Shown here: positions 52,594-63,077 of the stretch, piece after piece | How the letters are laid out: each line of letters starts with the position of its first letter | Position numbering within the stretch: position 1 is the first letter of the stretch | Source of the DNA: DATJMJ01 sp035503915 | GTDB lineage: Bacteria > Actinomycetota > Acidimicrobiia > Acidimicrobiales > Palsa-688 | Assembly (NCBI GenBank): GCA_035503915.1 | Contig: DATJSU010000037.1 | Coordinates: 124,001 to 188,000 of the forward strand | Direction: 5' to 3' | DNA: 64,000 bases | The notes under the pieces: generated by a model | What the model was told of the DNA's origin: nothing | Databases searched by the model: none | The model's input: the letters and a program-made list of their open reading frames with translations, nothing else | Position numbers and translations under genes: made by a program

Positions 52594-53618
<1,025 letters not shown>

Positions 53619-53619
<1 letters not shown>

Positions 53620-55364
53620 TGCCGTCCCCAGGTGCCACGCCAGATTTTGACGTAATCGTCGTCGGTTCGGGGTTCGGGGGATCCGTCGCAGCGCTCCGGC
53701 TTTCGGAAAAAGGCTACCGGGTTGGTGTCTTTGAAGCCGGGAAGCGCTTCAGCGCAAGTGAGCTCCCCACTACCTCTTGGGACCTGAGGCGCTTTTTGTG
53801 GGCGCCGCGCTTGGGGTGCTTTGGCATCCAGCGGGTTCATTTGCTGCGCCACCTCGTCGTGCTTGCGGGTGCGGGAGTGGGCGGCGGCTCGCTCAACTAC
53901 GCCAATACGCTCTACGAGCCGCTCCCCCCTTTCTACGACGACCCCCAATGGGCGTCGATCGCTAACTGGCGTTCGGTATTGGCGCCTTTCTACGACCAAG
54001 CAAAACGCATGCTCGGTGCCACGGCGAACCCCTCGGTGACCGAGGCCGACAGGGCTGTTCGCTCTGTCGCCGAGGACTTGGGCGTGGTAGCGAGCCTTCG
54101 CCCCACGCCGGTCGGCGTTTTGTTTGGGCCGCCTGGCACGCCCCCAGGGAGCAGCTTGCCAGACCCGTACTTTGGCGGGGCCGGCCCGGAGCGGCGCACC
54201 TGCACCCAATGCGGGGAGTGCATGACGGGTTGCCGCTGGGGCGCGAAGAACACGCTGCTCACCAACTACCTCTACCTGGCTGAGCGCGCTGGCGCCAAGG
54301 TGCTCCCGCTAACGACCGTGACCTCCCTGTGCCCCCTACCGGGCGGCGGCTGGGTGGTGGCCACCGCCCGAACTGGGTGGGCAGGGGCTTGGCGTGGTCG
54401 CGACTACCGCGCCGACCACGTTGTGCTGGCAGCTGGCACTTATGGGACTCAGCGGCTGCTTCACAAGATGGTCTCAGAAGGCCGCCTACGGCGCCTGTCA
54501 CCGACCCTCGGCTCGCTCACGCGCACCAACTCTGAGTCCCTCCTCGGCGCCATCGTCCCACGGGGAGCGCTCCACCCCGACTTCAGCAAGGGCGTGGCGA
54601 TCACTTCGTCGTTTTACCCCGAGCCCGGCACGCACGTGGAGCCCGTTCGGTACGGGCGAGGCTCCAACCTGATGGGGCTCTTCGGCACCTTGGTGAGCCC
54701 CCCAAGAGAGGATGGGGCGCCGGCAAACGCAGGGCTCTCGGGAGCCCTGCGAACAGCTACTGCGGTAGCACACCAGCCGCGCGCACTGTTCCGGTCCTTC
54801 GACGTGCGTCGGTGGTCTGAGCGCACCGTCATCGCCCTGGTCATGCAGGCGCGTGACAACTCGCTGAGCGTGTTCGCCAAACGCGGGCTGTTCGGGGGCA
54901 CGCGGCTCTCGAGCCGACATGGCCACGGCGAGGCGAACCCAACTTCGTTGCCGGTCGGCCACGACGTTGTGAGACGGCTTGCAGACAAGATCGGGGGCGA
55001 GCCTGCAGCCACCTGGGGGGAGATCCTCGGTGTCCCCATGACGGCGCACTTCCTGGGTGGCTGCGTCATCGGCGCCTCCGCGGCCTCTGGCGTCGTCGAC
55101 CCCTGGCACAGGGTCTACGGCTACGAAGGGCTGCATGTCGTCGACGGCTCGGCGGTGCCCGCGAACCCAGGGGTAAACCCTGCGCTGACGATCACAGCTC
55201 TCGCCGAGCGAGCCTTCGCCCACTGGCCAAACCGGGGCGAGCCCGACCCAAGGCCTCGGGTGTGGAGCGCGGGTGCCGAGGTCCCCCTCGTGGCGCCGAA
55301 GTGCCCGGCAGTCCCCGCCGGCGCGTACGGCGAGCTGAGAACTGAGCCTCCGGGGGGCCCTTGA
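53619..55364 (+). CDS. GMC oxidoreductase, cholesterol-oxidase-like
   Basis: FAD enzyme of about 581 residues, the size of mycobacterial ChoD-type cholesterol oxidases. It has the N-terminal VVGSGFGGSVAALRLSEKG dinucleotide fold, AGAGVGGGSLNYAN, and the C-terminal GMC signature with GGCVIG...VDGSAVPANPGVNPALTITALAERA (read in parts). An unusual CTQCGECMTGCRWGAKNT segment (near residue 195) looks like a ferredoxin-type cluster motif, also seen in ChoD-like proteins. There is no signal peptide. The GTG start at 53619 overlaps the ilvC stop by one base. Substrate unproven: sterol, alcohol or other. Confidence 0.82.
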
Positions 55365-55397
55365 ACGTTTATGCCCGGCGCCTCGAGCCTCGGGCCA

Positions 55398-56825
55398 CTA
55401 TCGCCTGCCTGGCGCCGAAGCGTGGTCGAAGGCGTTCGGGCGTTCGTGGCGCCGGTAGCTGTCGATCAGTTGCTGGCGCCGCTTCCTGTTGCCGGCGAAG
55501 CTCAACATGACGGCGCCTCCCTCTGGACGTTGGCGCCTGCGGAGGGAACGGTTTGCCACCGCCAACTCTGCGAGCGCAAGAAGAGCGCCGATGGCCGCCA
55601 GCACGAGGAGGGCTCGCGCAGGCCACGAGCTGAGGACGCTCGTAAGCCCTCCCGTCGAGGCGCGCCCTCCCGTCGAGGCGCGCCCTCCCGTCGCGCCCGC
55701 GCTCGCTCGCCCGCGGAGGCGCGTTTTTGTACGCACCGCAGTGACCGGCACAACAGAGAGCCCCTTGCCACCTGGAGCGCTCCGTCCGCTGCCCGGTGCG
55801 GCCGAGCTCGGAGGTCCTTCGGGGCGGCGTTGGCCCGGGGTTTGGCGGGGGGCCGTTGGCAGCGGCGTTGGCAAGGCGAGCGGGGGCAGGCGGTCCGTCG
55901 CCTTCTCATCGGCTACGGGAGTCGCGAAACCTTCGTTGAGCAGGTCGATCGCGCTCTCGGTCGTGTTGTAACCATTGAGCACTACGGCGAGCATTGTCCT
56001 GCCATTTCGCGTGGCGGCGGCCATGATGCATGCCCCTGCACGGTCCGTAAAGCCGGTCTTGATGCCGATCGCGCCTATATAACTTTCCAGGAAAACGTAG
56101 TTCATGCTCGGCAGGTCGTGAGGCTTCCCGGCGGGGTCGACGAAGTCGTAGCTCTGTTCCTTGACGATCCGCGCGAGCTCGGGCACTGACAAGAAGTCCC
56201 GGCCGGCGATGGCGAGGTCCCGGGCGCTCACGAGGTTGCCACCCGCGACTCCCTCGCTGCCGTCAAGGCCCGCCGGGTCGTGAAAAACAGGCGAGTCGGA
56301 CATCCCGATTTGGCGAGCCGCCCGGTCCATTACCGGACCGAAGGCGTCAAGGTCCCCGCTCACTCGTTGGGCGATGGCGTAGGCGGCGTCGTTCGCCGAA
56401 AATACGAGCATCGACTGGAGCACTTCGCTAAGCGGCCATCCCACGCCTTTTTCGATCCCGACGATATTGGGGTACGCGTGGAGGGACTGCACAGTCCCCG
56501 GGACACGGGCATCAGGCGGGAGGAACCCGACGGCTATCAAGGCCGTGAGCACCTTGGTCAGGCTCGCCGGAGGCAGGCGGAGGTGTTCGTGGTACCCCGC
56601 GATGACATTGCCTGTCTGCACGTCCACGAGCACGTAAGCGCTTGAGGGGGGCAGGGAGGCCCGAGCCTGCGGCGCTGAAGGGAGCCCCGAAGCCGCCGCA
56701 CTTGGCCCACCCGCGACCAGCCCGACCGCAACTGGGGTTAACCCGCATGCGACTGAACCCAAGACGGCAGCGGCCACGCTGCACCGTGCGAGACGCTCAC
56801 CGAGCCGTCCCCGTCTCGAGGGCAT
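55398..56825 (-). CDS. D-alanyl-D-alanine carboxypeptidase (S11, DacC-like)
   Basis: Penicillin-binding protein that trims the terminal D-Ala of peptidoglycan stems. From ATG 56825 it has 475 residues. A signal peptide (AAAVLGSVACGLTPVAVGLVAG) is followed by the S11 domain with SxxK in PASLTKVLTAL, SxN in SANDAAYA and KTG in IKTGFTDRAG. After the catalytic domain comes a Pro/Ser/Gly-rich linker that includes a repeated GGRAST element, then a C-terminal membrane helix (ALLVLAAIGALLALAELAVA) and a basic cytosolic tail, so the enzyme is anchored at both ends of its life on the membrane. It diverges from the aspartate aminotransferase gene. Confidence 0.92.
   Translation of the reverse strand: MPSRRGRLGERLARCSVAAAVLGSVACGLTPVAVGLVAGGPSAAASGLPSAPQARASLPPSSAYVLVDVQTGNVIAGYHEHLRLPPASLTKVLTALIAVGFLPPDARVPGTVQSLHAYPNIVGIEKGVGWPLSEVLQSMLVFSANDAAYAIAQRVSGDLDAFGPVMDRAARQIGMSDSPVFHDPAGLDGSEGVAGGNLVSARDLAIAGRDFLSVPELARIVKEQSYDFVDPAGKPHDLPSMNYVFLESYIGAIGIKTGFTDRAGACIMAAATRNGRTMLAVVLNGYNTTESAIDLLNEGFATPVADEKATDRLPPLALPTPLPTAPRQTPGQRRPEGPPSSAAPGSGRSAPGGKGLSVVPVTAVRTKTRLRGRASAGATGGRASTGGRASTGGLTSVLSSWPARALLVLAAIGALLALAELAVANRSLRRRQRPEGGAVMLSFAGNRKRRQQLIDSYRRHERPNAFDHASAPGRR
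55647..55690 (+). repeat. 18-base tandem repeat in the carboxypeptidase linker
   Basis: CCCTCCCGTCGAGGCGCG occurs exactly at 55647-55664 and 55665-55682, with the start of a third copy after it. On the minus strand this codes for the GGRAST hexapeptide repeat in the linker before the membrane anchor. The 18-base unit preserves the frame, so copy-number change would only alter linker length. Confidence 0.85.
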
Positions 56826-56939
56826 TGACTGAGGATAGCCAAATGGGCGCCCTCCAATCCGGAGCACTGGCCCGCTCTGGTCTCCCGGAGGTGCGCCCTA
56901 GAGCGTGCGGGCACTCGAGCTGTGCGCGAGCATTGAACG

Positions 56940-58148
56940 ATGCCAGCTACGAAGAGGCGCATTTCTGCCCGGATCGCGTCGGTCTCAGAATCGGCAACCT
57001 TGGCTATCGATGCCAAGGCGAAGGCCCTGCGGGCTGCAGGGGAAGACGTAATCGGCTTCGGGGCTGGGGAACCAGACTTCCCGACACCCGCTCACATCGT
57101 CCAAGCTGCCATCGCAGCCTGCAGCGACCCGCGTAACCACAAGTACACGCCTGCCTCGGGCTTGCCAGAGCTGCGTGAGGCTATTGCTGCCAAGACCGTT
57201 CGAGACACTGGTTACCGGGTGAGCTCGTCGCAGGTGCTCGTGACAAATGGCGGCAAGCAGGCGATTGAAGAAGCTTTTGCGACATTGCTCGACCCAGGCG
57301 ACGAGGTCCTGGTCCCGGCTCCCTATTGGACGACTTACCCCGAGGCCGTCCGCCTCGCCGGGGGGACCGTTGTTGAGGTGCCGACCACGCCGGCGAGCGG
57401 GTACAAGGTCTCGGTCGACCAACTGGAGGCGGCACTGACCCCGCGGACAAAGGTATTGCTCTTTGTCTCGCCTTCCAACCCGACGGGAGCTGTCTACGAC
57501 GAGGCGGAGACCTTTGCCATCGGTTCATGGGCTGCTGAGAGAGAGCTCTGGGTGCTCACCGACGAGATTTACGAGCACCTTGTTTATGATGGTGCCCGCA
57601 CTTGGTCCGTCCCGGTCGTGGTGCCCGAGCTAGCCGACCGCTGTGTCGTCGTTAACGGCGTCGCCAAGACCTACGCCATGACCGGCTGGAGGGTCGGATG
57701 GATGATCGGCCCGGCGGACGTGGTAAAAGCTGCGGGCAATCTTCAAAGCCACTCTGTTTCCAACGTTGCAAACGTCTCACAGCGCGCAGCCCTTGCCGCC
57801 GTCACCGGCCCCCTCAGCGACGTCGAAATGATGAGGTCGGTTTATGACCGACGTCGCCGCGCGATTGTCGCCGCGCTCTCGGAGCTCCCGGGCACCGTCT
57901 GCCCGGAGCCACAAGGCGCTTTTTACGCGTTCCCGAGCTTCTCAGGCTTGCTCGGCAAGCCGGTCGGCGCAAGGGGGGCAGTTCCCGCGACAACCCTCGA
58001 GCTCGCCGAAATAGTGCTCGAGGAAGCAAGAGTAGCCTTCGTCCCGGGGGAGGCGTTCGGTGCCCCAGGGTGCGCTCGCTTTTCGTACGCGCTAGCCGAC
58101 GACGACTTGGCTGAAGGCATCGCCCGGCTGGCGAAATTGCTGTCTTAG
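56940..58148 (+). CDS. Aspartate aminotransferase (class Ib, AspB-like)
   Basis: PLP fold-type I transaminase of 402 residues, moving the amino group between aspartate and 2-oxoglutarate. The N-terminus AKALRAAGEDVIGFGAGEPDF is typical of subgroup Ib, as are NGGKQAI, FVSPSNPTGAVY and DEIYEHLVYDG. The PLP Lys is in VNGVAKTYAMTGWRVGW. Some members also use prephenate or other substrates, which cannot be decided here. It starts at ATG 56940 and converges on the ureohydrolase gene with a 17-base gap. Confidence 0.93.
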   Translation: MPATKRRISARIASVSESATLAIDAKAKALRAAGEDVIGFGAGEPDFPTPAHIVQAAIAACSDPRNHKYTPASGLPELREAIAAKTVRDTGYRVSSSQVLVTNGGKQAIEEAFATLLDPGDEVLVPAPYWTTYPEAVRLAGGTVVEVPTTPASGYKVSVDQLEAALTPRTKVLLFVSPSNPTGAVYDEAETFAIGSWAAERELWVLTDEIYEHLVYDGARTWSVPVVVPELADRCVVVNGVAKTYAMTGWRVGWMIGPADVVKAAGNLQSHSVSNVANVSQRAALAAVTGPLSDVEMMRSVYDRRRRAIVAALSELPGTVCPEPQGAFYAFPSFSGLLGKPVGARGAVPATTLELAEIVLEEARVAFVPGEAFGAPGCARFSYALADDDLAEGIARLAKLLS

Positions 58149-58165
58149 CGCTGCTCAGTGCGGCA

Positions 58166-59188
58166 CTAGTAGGCGCCTTTGGGCGGCCCGAGCAGCGGTG
58201 CCGAGGGTTCCCGGACCTTGGTGCCCGCTGCCTTCTTCCGGCGCCACGCGACCCCCGAAAGCGCTTCTAGGACAGTTCGGTTCGCCAAGTAGGAGGTCAC
58301 CTCGGACTGGTCATAAGGCGGGCAGACCTCCACGACGTCGATCCCGGCGAGCGGCAGTTCCATGCCGCAGCGACGTACTGCGTCGAGCAGCTGCCTGGCC
58401 GTAAGGCCGCCCGGTTCGGGTGTGCCGGTGCCGGGCGCCATCCCCGGGTCGACGACGTCGATGTCCACCGACAGGAAAACGGCATCGCAATCTCGCACCG
58501 AGGACCGGAAGACCTCGTTGAGGCAGCTGTCTAGCCCTCTTGCGACAAGCTCAGCCATTTCATAACTACGCATCCCTTGCGACGCCATCCATTCGAGCGT
58601 TTCGGGACCTGGCCAGTAGCCGCGCAAACCGATCTGGAAGAAACGGTCGCCGCGGACGGCGCCGGACTCGATGAGGCGGCGCATCGGCGTGCCGTGGCCG
58701 TAAAGCGACCCGAACTGAGTGTCGGCGGTGTCAGCGTGGGCGTCGAAATGGACTAAAGCAACCTTGCCCCATCCCACATGGCGCGCCACCCCGGTCGCGT
58801 TTGCGTAAGTGACCGTGTGGTCCCCGCCCAGCACGACAGGGAGGCTGCCAGACCGGGCAACGGCGACCACCGCTGCCTCGAGGCGTTGGAGTGACTTCTC
58901 CATTTGTCCTGACGGCATCTCCACGTCGCCTGCGTCCACTACAGGGAGCTCTGAAAGTGGGTCGACCCCGAGGGACAGGTGAGGCCTGCTCGCATCGTGA
59001 GCCAAGTAGTCGCTGAAACGGATGGCCTGAGGGCCGAAGCGTGCCCCTGGACGATGTGACGTCCCACCGTCAAAAGGCGCGCCCAGGATTACTGCCCCTG
59101 CGGAGCTGAGAGCGGCGGGGTCACCCGGGTTGACGGGTGGCACTCCGCAAAAGGTTGCGTCAGGGCCGTACATATTGCCCATCCTCAT
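58166..59188 (-). CDS. Ureohydrolase (agmatinase/arginase family)
   Basis: Binuclear manganese enzyme that hydrolyses a guanidino group to urea and an amine. The 340-residue protein has the metal-binding set GGDHTVTYA (His), HFDAHADTAD (Asp-His-Asp) and SVDIDVVDPGMAPG (Asp-Asp), all intact. The pattern is closer to agmatinase (SpeB) than arginase, but guanidinobutyrase and similar enzymes look alike. ATG 59188 overlaps the TGA of the upstream PLP decarboxylase by four bases. The frame open to 59374 is only overlap. The tight pairing suggests that the decarboxylase makes its guanidino-amine substrate. Confidence 0.88.
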   Translation of the reverse strand: MRMGNMYGPDATFCGVPPVNPGDPAALSSAGAVILGAPFDGGTSHRPGARFGPQAIRFSDYLAHDASRPHLSLGVDPLSELPVVDAGDVEMPSGQMEKSLQRLEAAVVAVARSGSLPVVLGGDHTVTYANATGVARHVGWGKVALVHFDAHADTADTQFGSLYGHGTPMRRLIESGAVRGDRFFQIGLRGYWPGPETLEWMASQGMRSYEMAELVARGLDSCLNEVFRSSVRDCDAVFLSVDIDVVDPGMAPGTGTPEPGGLTARQLLDAVRRCGMELPLAGIDVVEVCPPYDQSEVTSYLANRTVLEALSGVAWRRKKAAGTKVREPSAPLLGPPKGAY

Positions 59189-60576
59189 GATCGGTCGTTG
59201 CCCTGAGCCGGTGCCATCGAGGCGAGGATCTCTCTCACGATGTCCTGCGTCGTGCCGGGGTGCAGGAAAATCAACCGGGCTACCGTTTGACCCTCCCACT
59301 TGGTTGGCGTGGCCAGGGCAACTTGGTCGTCGAGGAGGCGCGCAGACCACCGCCAATAATCGTCTGCGCCCCATCCCTTGCGGCGGAAGAGCACCACGGA
59401 CAAGCTCGGTTCCCGGACCAGTTCCAGATGTGGTTGACGGGAGATGGCGTCCGCGGTCCAGACGGCCATCTCCAGCGCGGCGTCAACCGCGTCGCGATAG
59501 GCATCCGAGCCATTTACAACCAGCGAGTACCAAAACGCCAGTCCTCGCGCGCGACGCGTGAGGTGGTAAGCGTAGTCGCTTGGGTTCCATTCGCTCGCGT
59601 CCCCCGTGTGGTAAGGGTCGAGGTAAGAAGCCTGTTGTGAGTGCACTTTTTTTGCCAGAGCCGGTTGGCGGTACAGCAGTGCCGCGCAGTCGAAGGGGGC
59701 GAAGAGCCATTTGTGGGGGTCCACTACGAAGGAGTCGGCCTCGCCCGAGCCCGCGAACAGATGGAGCACGCGCTCGGAGCGGCTGAGCAGCGCTGCGCCG
59801 CCGTAGGCGCCGTCTACGTGCACCCACAACCCACGCTCTCGCGCCACTCGGCTGATACCCGCGAGGTCGTCAACCATGCCCGCGTTGGTCGTTCCGGCGC
59901 TCGCGACGACGGCAACGACGTCGTCAGATGCCGGGTCGGCCTCCAAGGCTGCCTCGAGGGCGGGGCCGGTCAGGCGGTGGTCTTGGGACGTCACTACGTA
60001 AGCTCCGGCGCCGATCAGATGGAGAGCCTTGTTGACAGAGCTGTGCACGTCCTGGCTAACCGCCACGCGCACTCTTTGCTTCCCCGTTCGGGCACGACCT
60101 TCGTCGCGAGCAACCACGAGGGCTGACAAATTGGCTGCCGACCCGCCTGACACGAAACAGCCGCCGGCGCCCTGTGGCATGCCGGCCATGTCCGCGAGGA
60201 AAGAGAGCGCCTGGTTTTCGGCCATTATTGCTCCAGCGGCCTCGAGCCACGAAGTGCCTTGCAAGGACGAAGCGGATACTACCATGTCAAAAAGCAACGA
60301 CGCCTTGGTCGGGGCGGCGGGTACAAAGGCCAGGAACCTTGGGCTATCGACCGATATCACAGATGTCACGACGCTGCCGGTGAAAGTGGCGAGGACCGCA
60401 GCAGGGTCACGGCCTTGCGGCGTTATCAGGCCCGCGAGGACCGCCTCCAGTTGTTCTTTCGGGCGTGGGTGGTCGAGGGGGACGGGTTCGAGCGACAACC
60501 GCTTCCTGCAATATTCGAAGACAGCCTCGGCCATGGTTTTGTCGTAAGCGAACATCGGGTTGGCGGCTCGGGCCAT
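59185..60576 (-). CDS. Group II PLP-dependent decarboxylase
   Basis: Fold-type I amino-acid decarboxylase of 463 residues, in the family that includes aromatic amino acid, glutamate, histidine and diaminobutyrate decarboxylases. It has GGSAANLSALVVAR, WVHVDGAYGGAALL, and the PLP Lys in VVDPHKWLFAPFDCAALLYR. The substrate cannot be read from sequence. It overlaps a ureohydrolase gene by four bases, which hints at a guanidino substrate such as arginine, although known arginine decarboxylases belong to other families. The start is ATG 60576 (ATG 60555 possible), 28 bases after the methyltransferase stop. Confidence 0.85.
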   Translation of the reverse strand: MARAANPMFAYDKTMAEAVFEYCRKRLSLEPVPLDHPRPKEQLEAVLAGLITPQGRDPAAVLATFTGSVVTSVISVDSPRFLAFVPAAPTKASLLFDMVVSASSLQGTSWLEAAGAIMAENQALSFLADMAGMPQGAGGCFVSGGSAANLSALVVARDEGRARTGKQRVRVAVSQDVHSSVNKALHLIGAGAYVVTSQDHRLTGPALEAALEADPASDDVVAVVASAGTTNAGMVDDLAGISRVARERGLWVHVDGAYGGAALLSRSERVLHLFAGSGEADSFVVDPHKWLFAPFDCAALLYRQPALAKKVHSQQASYLDPYHTGDASEWNPSDYAYHLTRRARGLAFWYSLVVNGSDAYRDAVDAALEMAVWTADAISRQPHLELVREPSLSVVLFRRKGWGADDYWRWSARLLDDQVALATPTKWEGQTVARLIFLHPGTTQDIVREILASMAPAQGNDRS

Positions 60577-60604
60577 GGGGGGTCTGTGCTCCGCTCGCGC
60601 CCGG

Positions 60605-61762
60605 CTACTGGGCTGGCAAGGCAAGGATGTTGACTTGGCCGCTCTCGCCGGCCGCATCCAGGATCTCGTCGTCGCCCTGGGCTCTTGGCGCCCCATCGCC
60701 CGGAGAGATTATGGAGAGCACGTACCCGAGCTCTCGCAGCTGCCCGAGGTACCCCTTGGCGCTGCCCCAGGGCGCAGAGTCGAGCGCCAGTGGGTAAATT
60801 TCGCTCACCAATACTGGCCTTTCCCGGGTAATAGTCCCGATAGCTCCCCGCAGCACGAGGGGTTCGGCGCCTTCCACATCGAGCTTCATCACGTCGGCTC
60901 GCGTGATGCCTGCGCCGGACAGGACGGCGTCGAGAGGTTGCAGGGCAACGACGAAGCTTGCTTGCACAGGGCTCGGAGGCGGCCCTTCCACAGGTATGAC
61001 ACGGCCATTGCTGCCGTCTGTCTCGAGCGCGGCGGCACCGGGCCCCGATGACAGGGCTACTTCGAAGATCTCAATGTTGTCGAACCCGTTTTCCTTGGCA
61101 CTTCGCCGTAGAAGAGCGGTGTTCGAGGGGTTTGGCTCTATCGCCGCCACCGTGCCCTCTGGGCCCACGGTCGCGGCGGCAAGGAGGCTGAACCAGCCGA
61201 TGTTGGCCCCAATGTCTATAAAGGTTTCACCAGCATGCAAATAACGACGGAGGGTATGGGAAACTTCGGGCTCGTAGGTAGCAGTTCGCGCCACGGTGTG
61301 GCCAACTGCAAAGTCCGAGGGGTCGACGCAGATGCGAAAACCGAAAGAGCTTGTGACCACCTCGCTCGTGGTGCCGTCCCGGCGCTGCGCTCCGAGGTGG
61401 GCACGGACGAACTCCACGCTCCCCAGGAACTCGCCAACAAGCTCACCCACGCTGAGGCCCTCGCTCACCCGCTGGCGGTAGTGGTCGATGCCCTCGCGGT
61501 CGGGCTCGCGGCCAAGCAACAGCCGGTAGCAAGCGACGGCGTCGGCCATCGTCGCCCTGGAGGTCGCGGTTCCCAGAGGTTGCCCGGTACCTCCTGGTAA
61601 GTTGGCTTCGTGCCAGGCGGACCTAAACTTCTCGGTGGGGCCCGAGGCGTGCCAGCTTGTCTTCGCCCACTGGTAACGGGTCACCGAGCGGAGCTGACCC
61701 CATTTGCCCCGCAGCAGCGTCGCTGCTCCGGACAAGCCACTTCCGGGGCGGCTGACAGGCAC
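60605..61762 (-). CDS. FkbM-type methyltransferase with DUF4214-like N-terminal domain
   Basis: A 385-residue protein. Residues about 72-120 (CYRLLLGREPDREGIDHY then SVGELVGEFLGSVEF) match the DUF4214 pattern, a short helical repeat found in surface-associated and polysaccharide-related proteins. Residues about 150-370 are an FkbM SAM-methyltransferase with GETFIDIGANIGWFSLLAA and VMKLDVEGAEPLVLRG. FkbM enzymes O-methylate sugars, glycolipids and polyketides. The GTG start at 61762 gives an Arg/Gly-rich opening; ATG 61549 before the DUF4214 part is an alternative. It diverges from a glycosyltransferase gene, which fits surface glycan modification. Confidence 0.8.
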   Translation of the reverse strand: MPVSRPGSGLSGAATLLRGKWGQLRSVTRYQWAKTSWHASGPTEKFRSAWHEANLPGGTGQPLGTATSRATMADAVACYRLLLGREPDREGIDHYRQRVSEGLSVGELVGEFLGSVEFVRAHLGAQRRDGTTSEVVTSSFGFRICVDPSDFAVGHTVARTATYEPEVSHTLRRYLHAGETFIDIGANIGWFSLLAAATVGPEGTVAAIEPNPSNTALLRRSAKENGFDNIEIFEVALSSGPGAAALETDGSNGRVIPVEGPPPSPVQASFVVALQPLDAVLSGAGITRADVMKLDVEGAEPLVLRGAIGTITRERPVLVSEIYPLALDSAPWGSAKGYLGQLRELGYVLSIISPGDGAPRAQGDDEILDAAGESGQVNILALPAQ

Positions 61763-61871
61763 CGGCGGCTATGCTACCGCCGGGGATGACCAGCAATGAG
61801 AGGACGACGATGAGCTGTGCCGGTTCCTCATCGGCGGGGGCCGCTTGCCTTGGCGCCACGGCGCGAAATTG

Positions 61872-63047
61872 ATGGGACGCCGCATAGCTTTTGTTTGCCC
61901 GAGATTTGGGGCGGACATAGTCGGCGGAGCCGAGCTGCTGGTACGCGAGGTGGCGCTCGGGTTGCTAGGCCGTGGGTGGGAGGTGCACGTACTGACCACG
62001 TGCGCCGTCAACCCCTATACGTGGGCGAACGAGCTCCCCGAGTCCGCACGGCTCGAGGACGGCATCGTCGTCCGGCGCTTCCAGAACATCCTGGCTACGT
62101 CAGCGAGCAAAGAACATGCGGTGCACGGGCGGATTTATTACGGCGAGCGCCCGTCCCTCGACGACCAAGTCACCTGGCTTAATGCGCTCTTCCGGTCGCC
62201 GGGACTTTTCGAGACGCTGCTGCGAGAGCGCGACGATTTCGACGCTTTTGTTTTTGCCCCGTACTTGTTCTGGTCAACGACAGTGTGCTTGCCGATTGTT
62301 GCTGACCGCGCCGTGGTGATGCCGTGCCTTCACGACGAGGTTTACGCGCACTTGGAGGTCATGCGCCACGTGCTGTCGATCCCCGCGACGGCCTGGTTCC
62401 TTTCGGGGCCAGAGCACGACCTGGCACACCGGATGGGCCCGGTTACCCCGCAACACAGCGTCATAGGTGCGGGGATGGACGTGCCAGAGTCCTACGAGCC
62501 CGAAGAGTTCCGGGACGAGTACGGCATCGACTCGCCGTTCGTCCTCTACCTTGGACGGCGCGAAGTCGAAAAGGGCTGGCCGTGGCTCATGGACGTTTTC
62601 AGCCGCACCCGCACCCCGGTGAAGCTGGTAAGCGCCGGCGCTGGGGACGCGGCTGTGCCCCCGAAGCTGCGCGGCCGCGTCATCGATGTCGGCTTGCTCA
62701 CGATGGAGCAGCGCAACAACGCCCTTGCCGCGGCGCTCGCGTACATCCAACCGAGCCTGATGGAGAGCTACTCGCGCACCGTCATGGAGTCCTGGCTTGC
62801 CGGGACGCCCGTCCTCGCCCGCCGCGGCTCAGCGGTCGTCGAATGGCACTGTGCCCGCAGTGGTGGAGGTTCGGGTTTTGCCGGGTCGCGCGACCTCACC
62901 AAGTCCCTCATGTCCCTGCTTGACGACCCGCAGGAAGCCGCTCGAACGGGTGAGAGGGGCCGCTGCTATGTGCTCGAGAACTACCAATGGCCTCATGTCC
63001 TCGACCTCATCGAGGCTGACTTGTCCAGTCTCAAAGGGTCGCGCTAA
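61872..63047 (+). CDS. Group 1 (GT4-type) glycosyltransferase
   Basis: A 391-residue GT-B enzyme from ATG 61872 (MGRRIAFVCPRFGADIVGGAE, cut here for length). The N-terminal half has the GGAELLVRE acceptor-side loop. The C-terminal half has the donor domain with VLYLGRREVEKGWPWLM, then PSLMESYSRTVMESWLAGTPVLAR, the EX7E-type nucleotide-sugar motif (read in parts). Such enzymes build surface polysaccharides and glycolipids. The upstream TTG 61845 is less likely. It converges on the GT2 gene with 30 bases between them. Confidence 0.85.
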   Translation: MGRRIAFVCPRFGADIVGGAELLVREVALGLLGRGWEVHVLTTCAVNPYTWANELPESARLEDGIVVRRFQNILATSASKEHAVHGRIYYGERPSLDDQVTWLNALFRSPGLFETLLRERDDFDAFVFAPYLFWSTTVCLPIVADRAVVMPCLHDEVYAHLEVMRHVLSIPATAWFLSGPEHDLAHRMGPVTPQHSVIGAGMDVPESYEPEEFRDEYGIDSPFVLYLGRREVEKGWPWLMDVFSRTRTPVKLVSAGAGDAAVPPKLRGRVIDVGLLTMEQRNNALAAALAYIQPSLMESYSRTVMESWLAGTPVLARRGSAVVEWHCARSGGGSGFAGSRDLTKSLMSLLDDPQEAARTGERGRCYVLENYQWPHVLDLIEADLSSLKGSR

Positions 63048-63077
63048 AGGCTCCTCGGGGACCGCCTTCGCCGTCCC

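Noticed and set aside
63048..63077. Bidirectional terminator between the two convergent glycosyltransferase genes
   Set aside because: Only a 5-bp GGGAC/GTCCC pairing around a ten-base loop and no T run on either strand; too weak to call.
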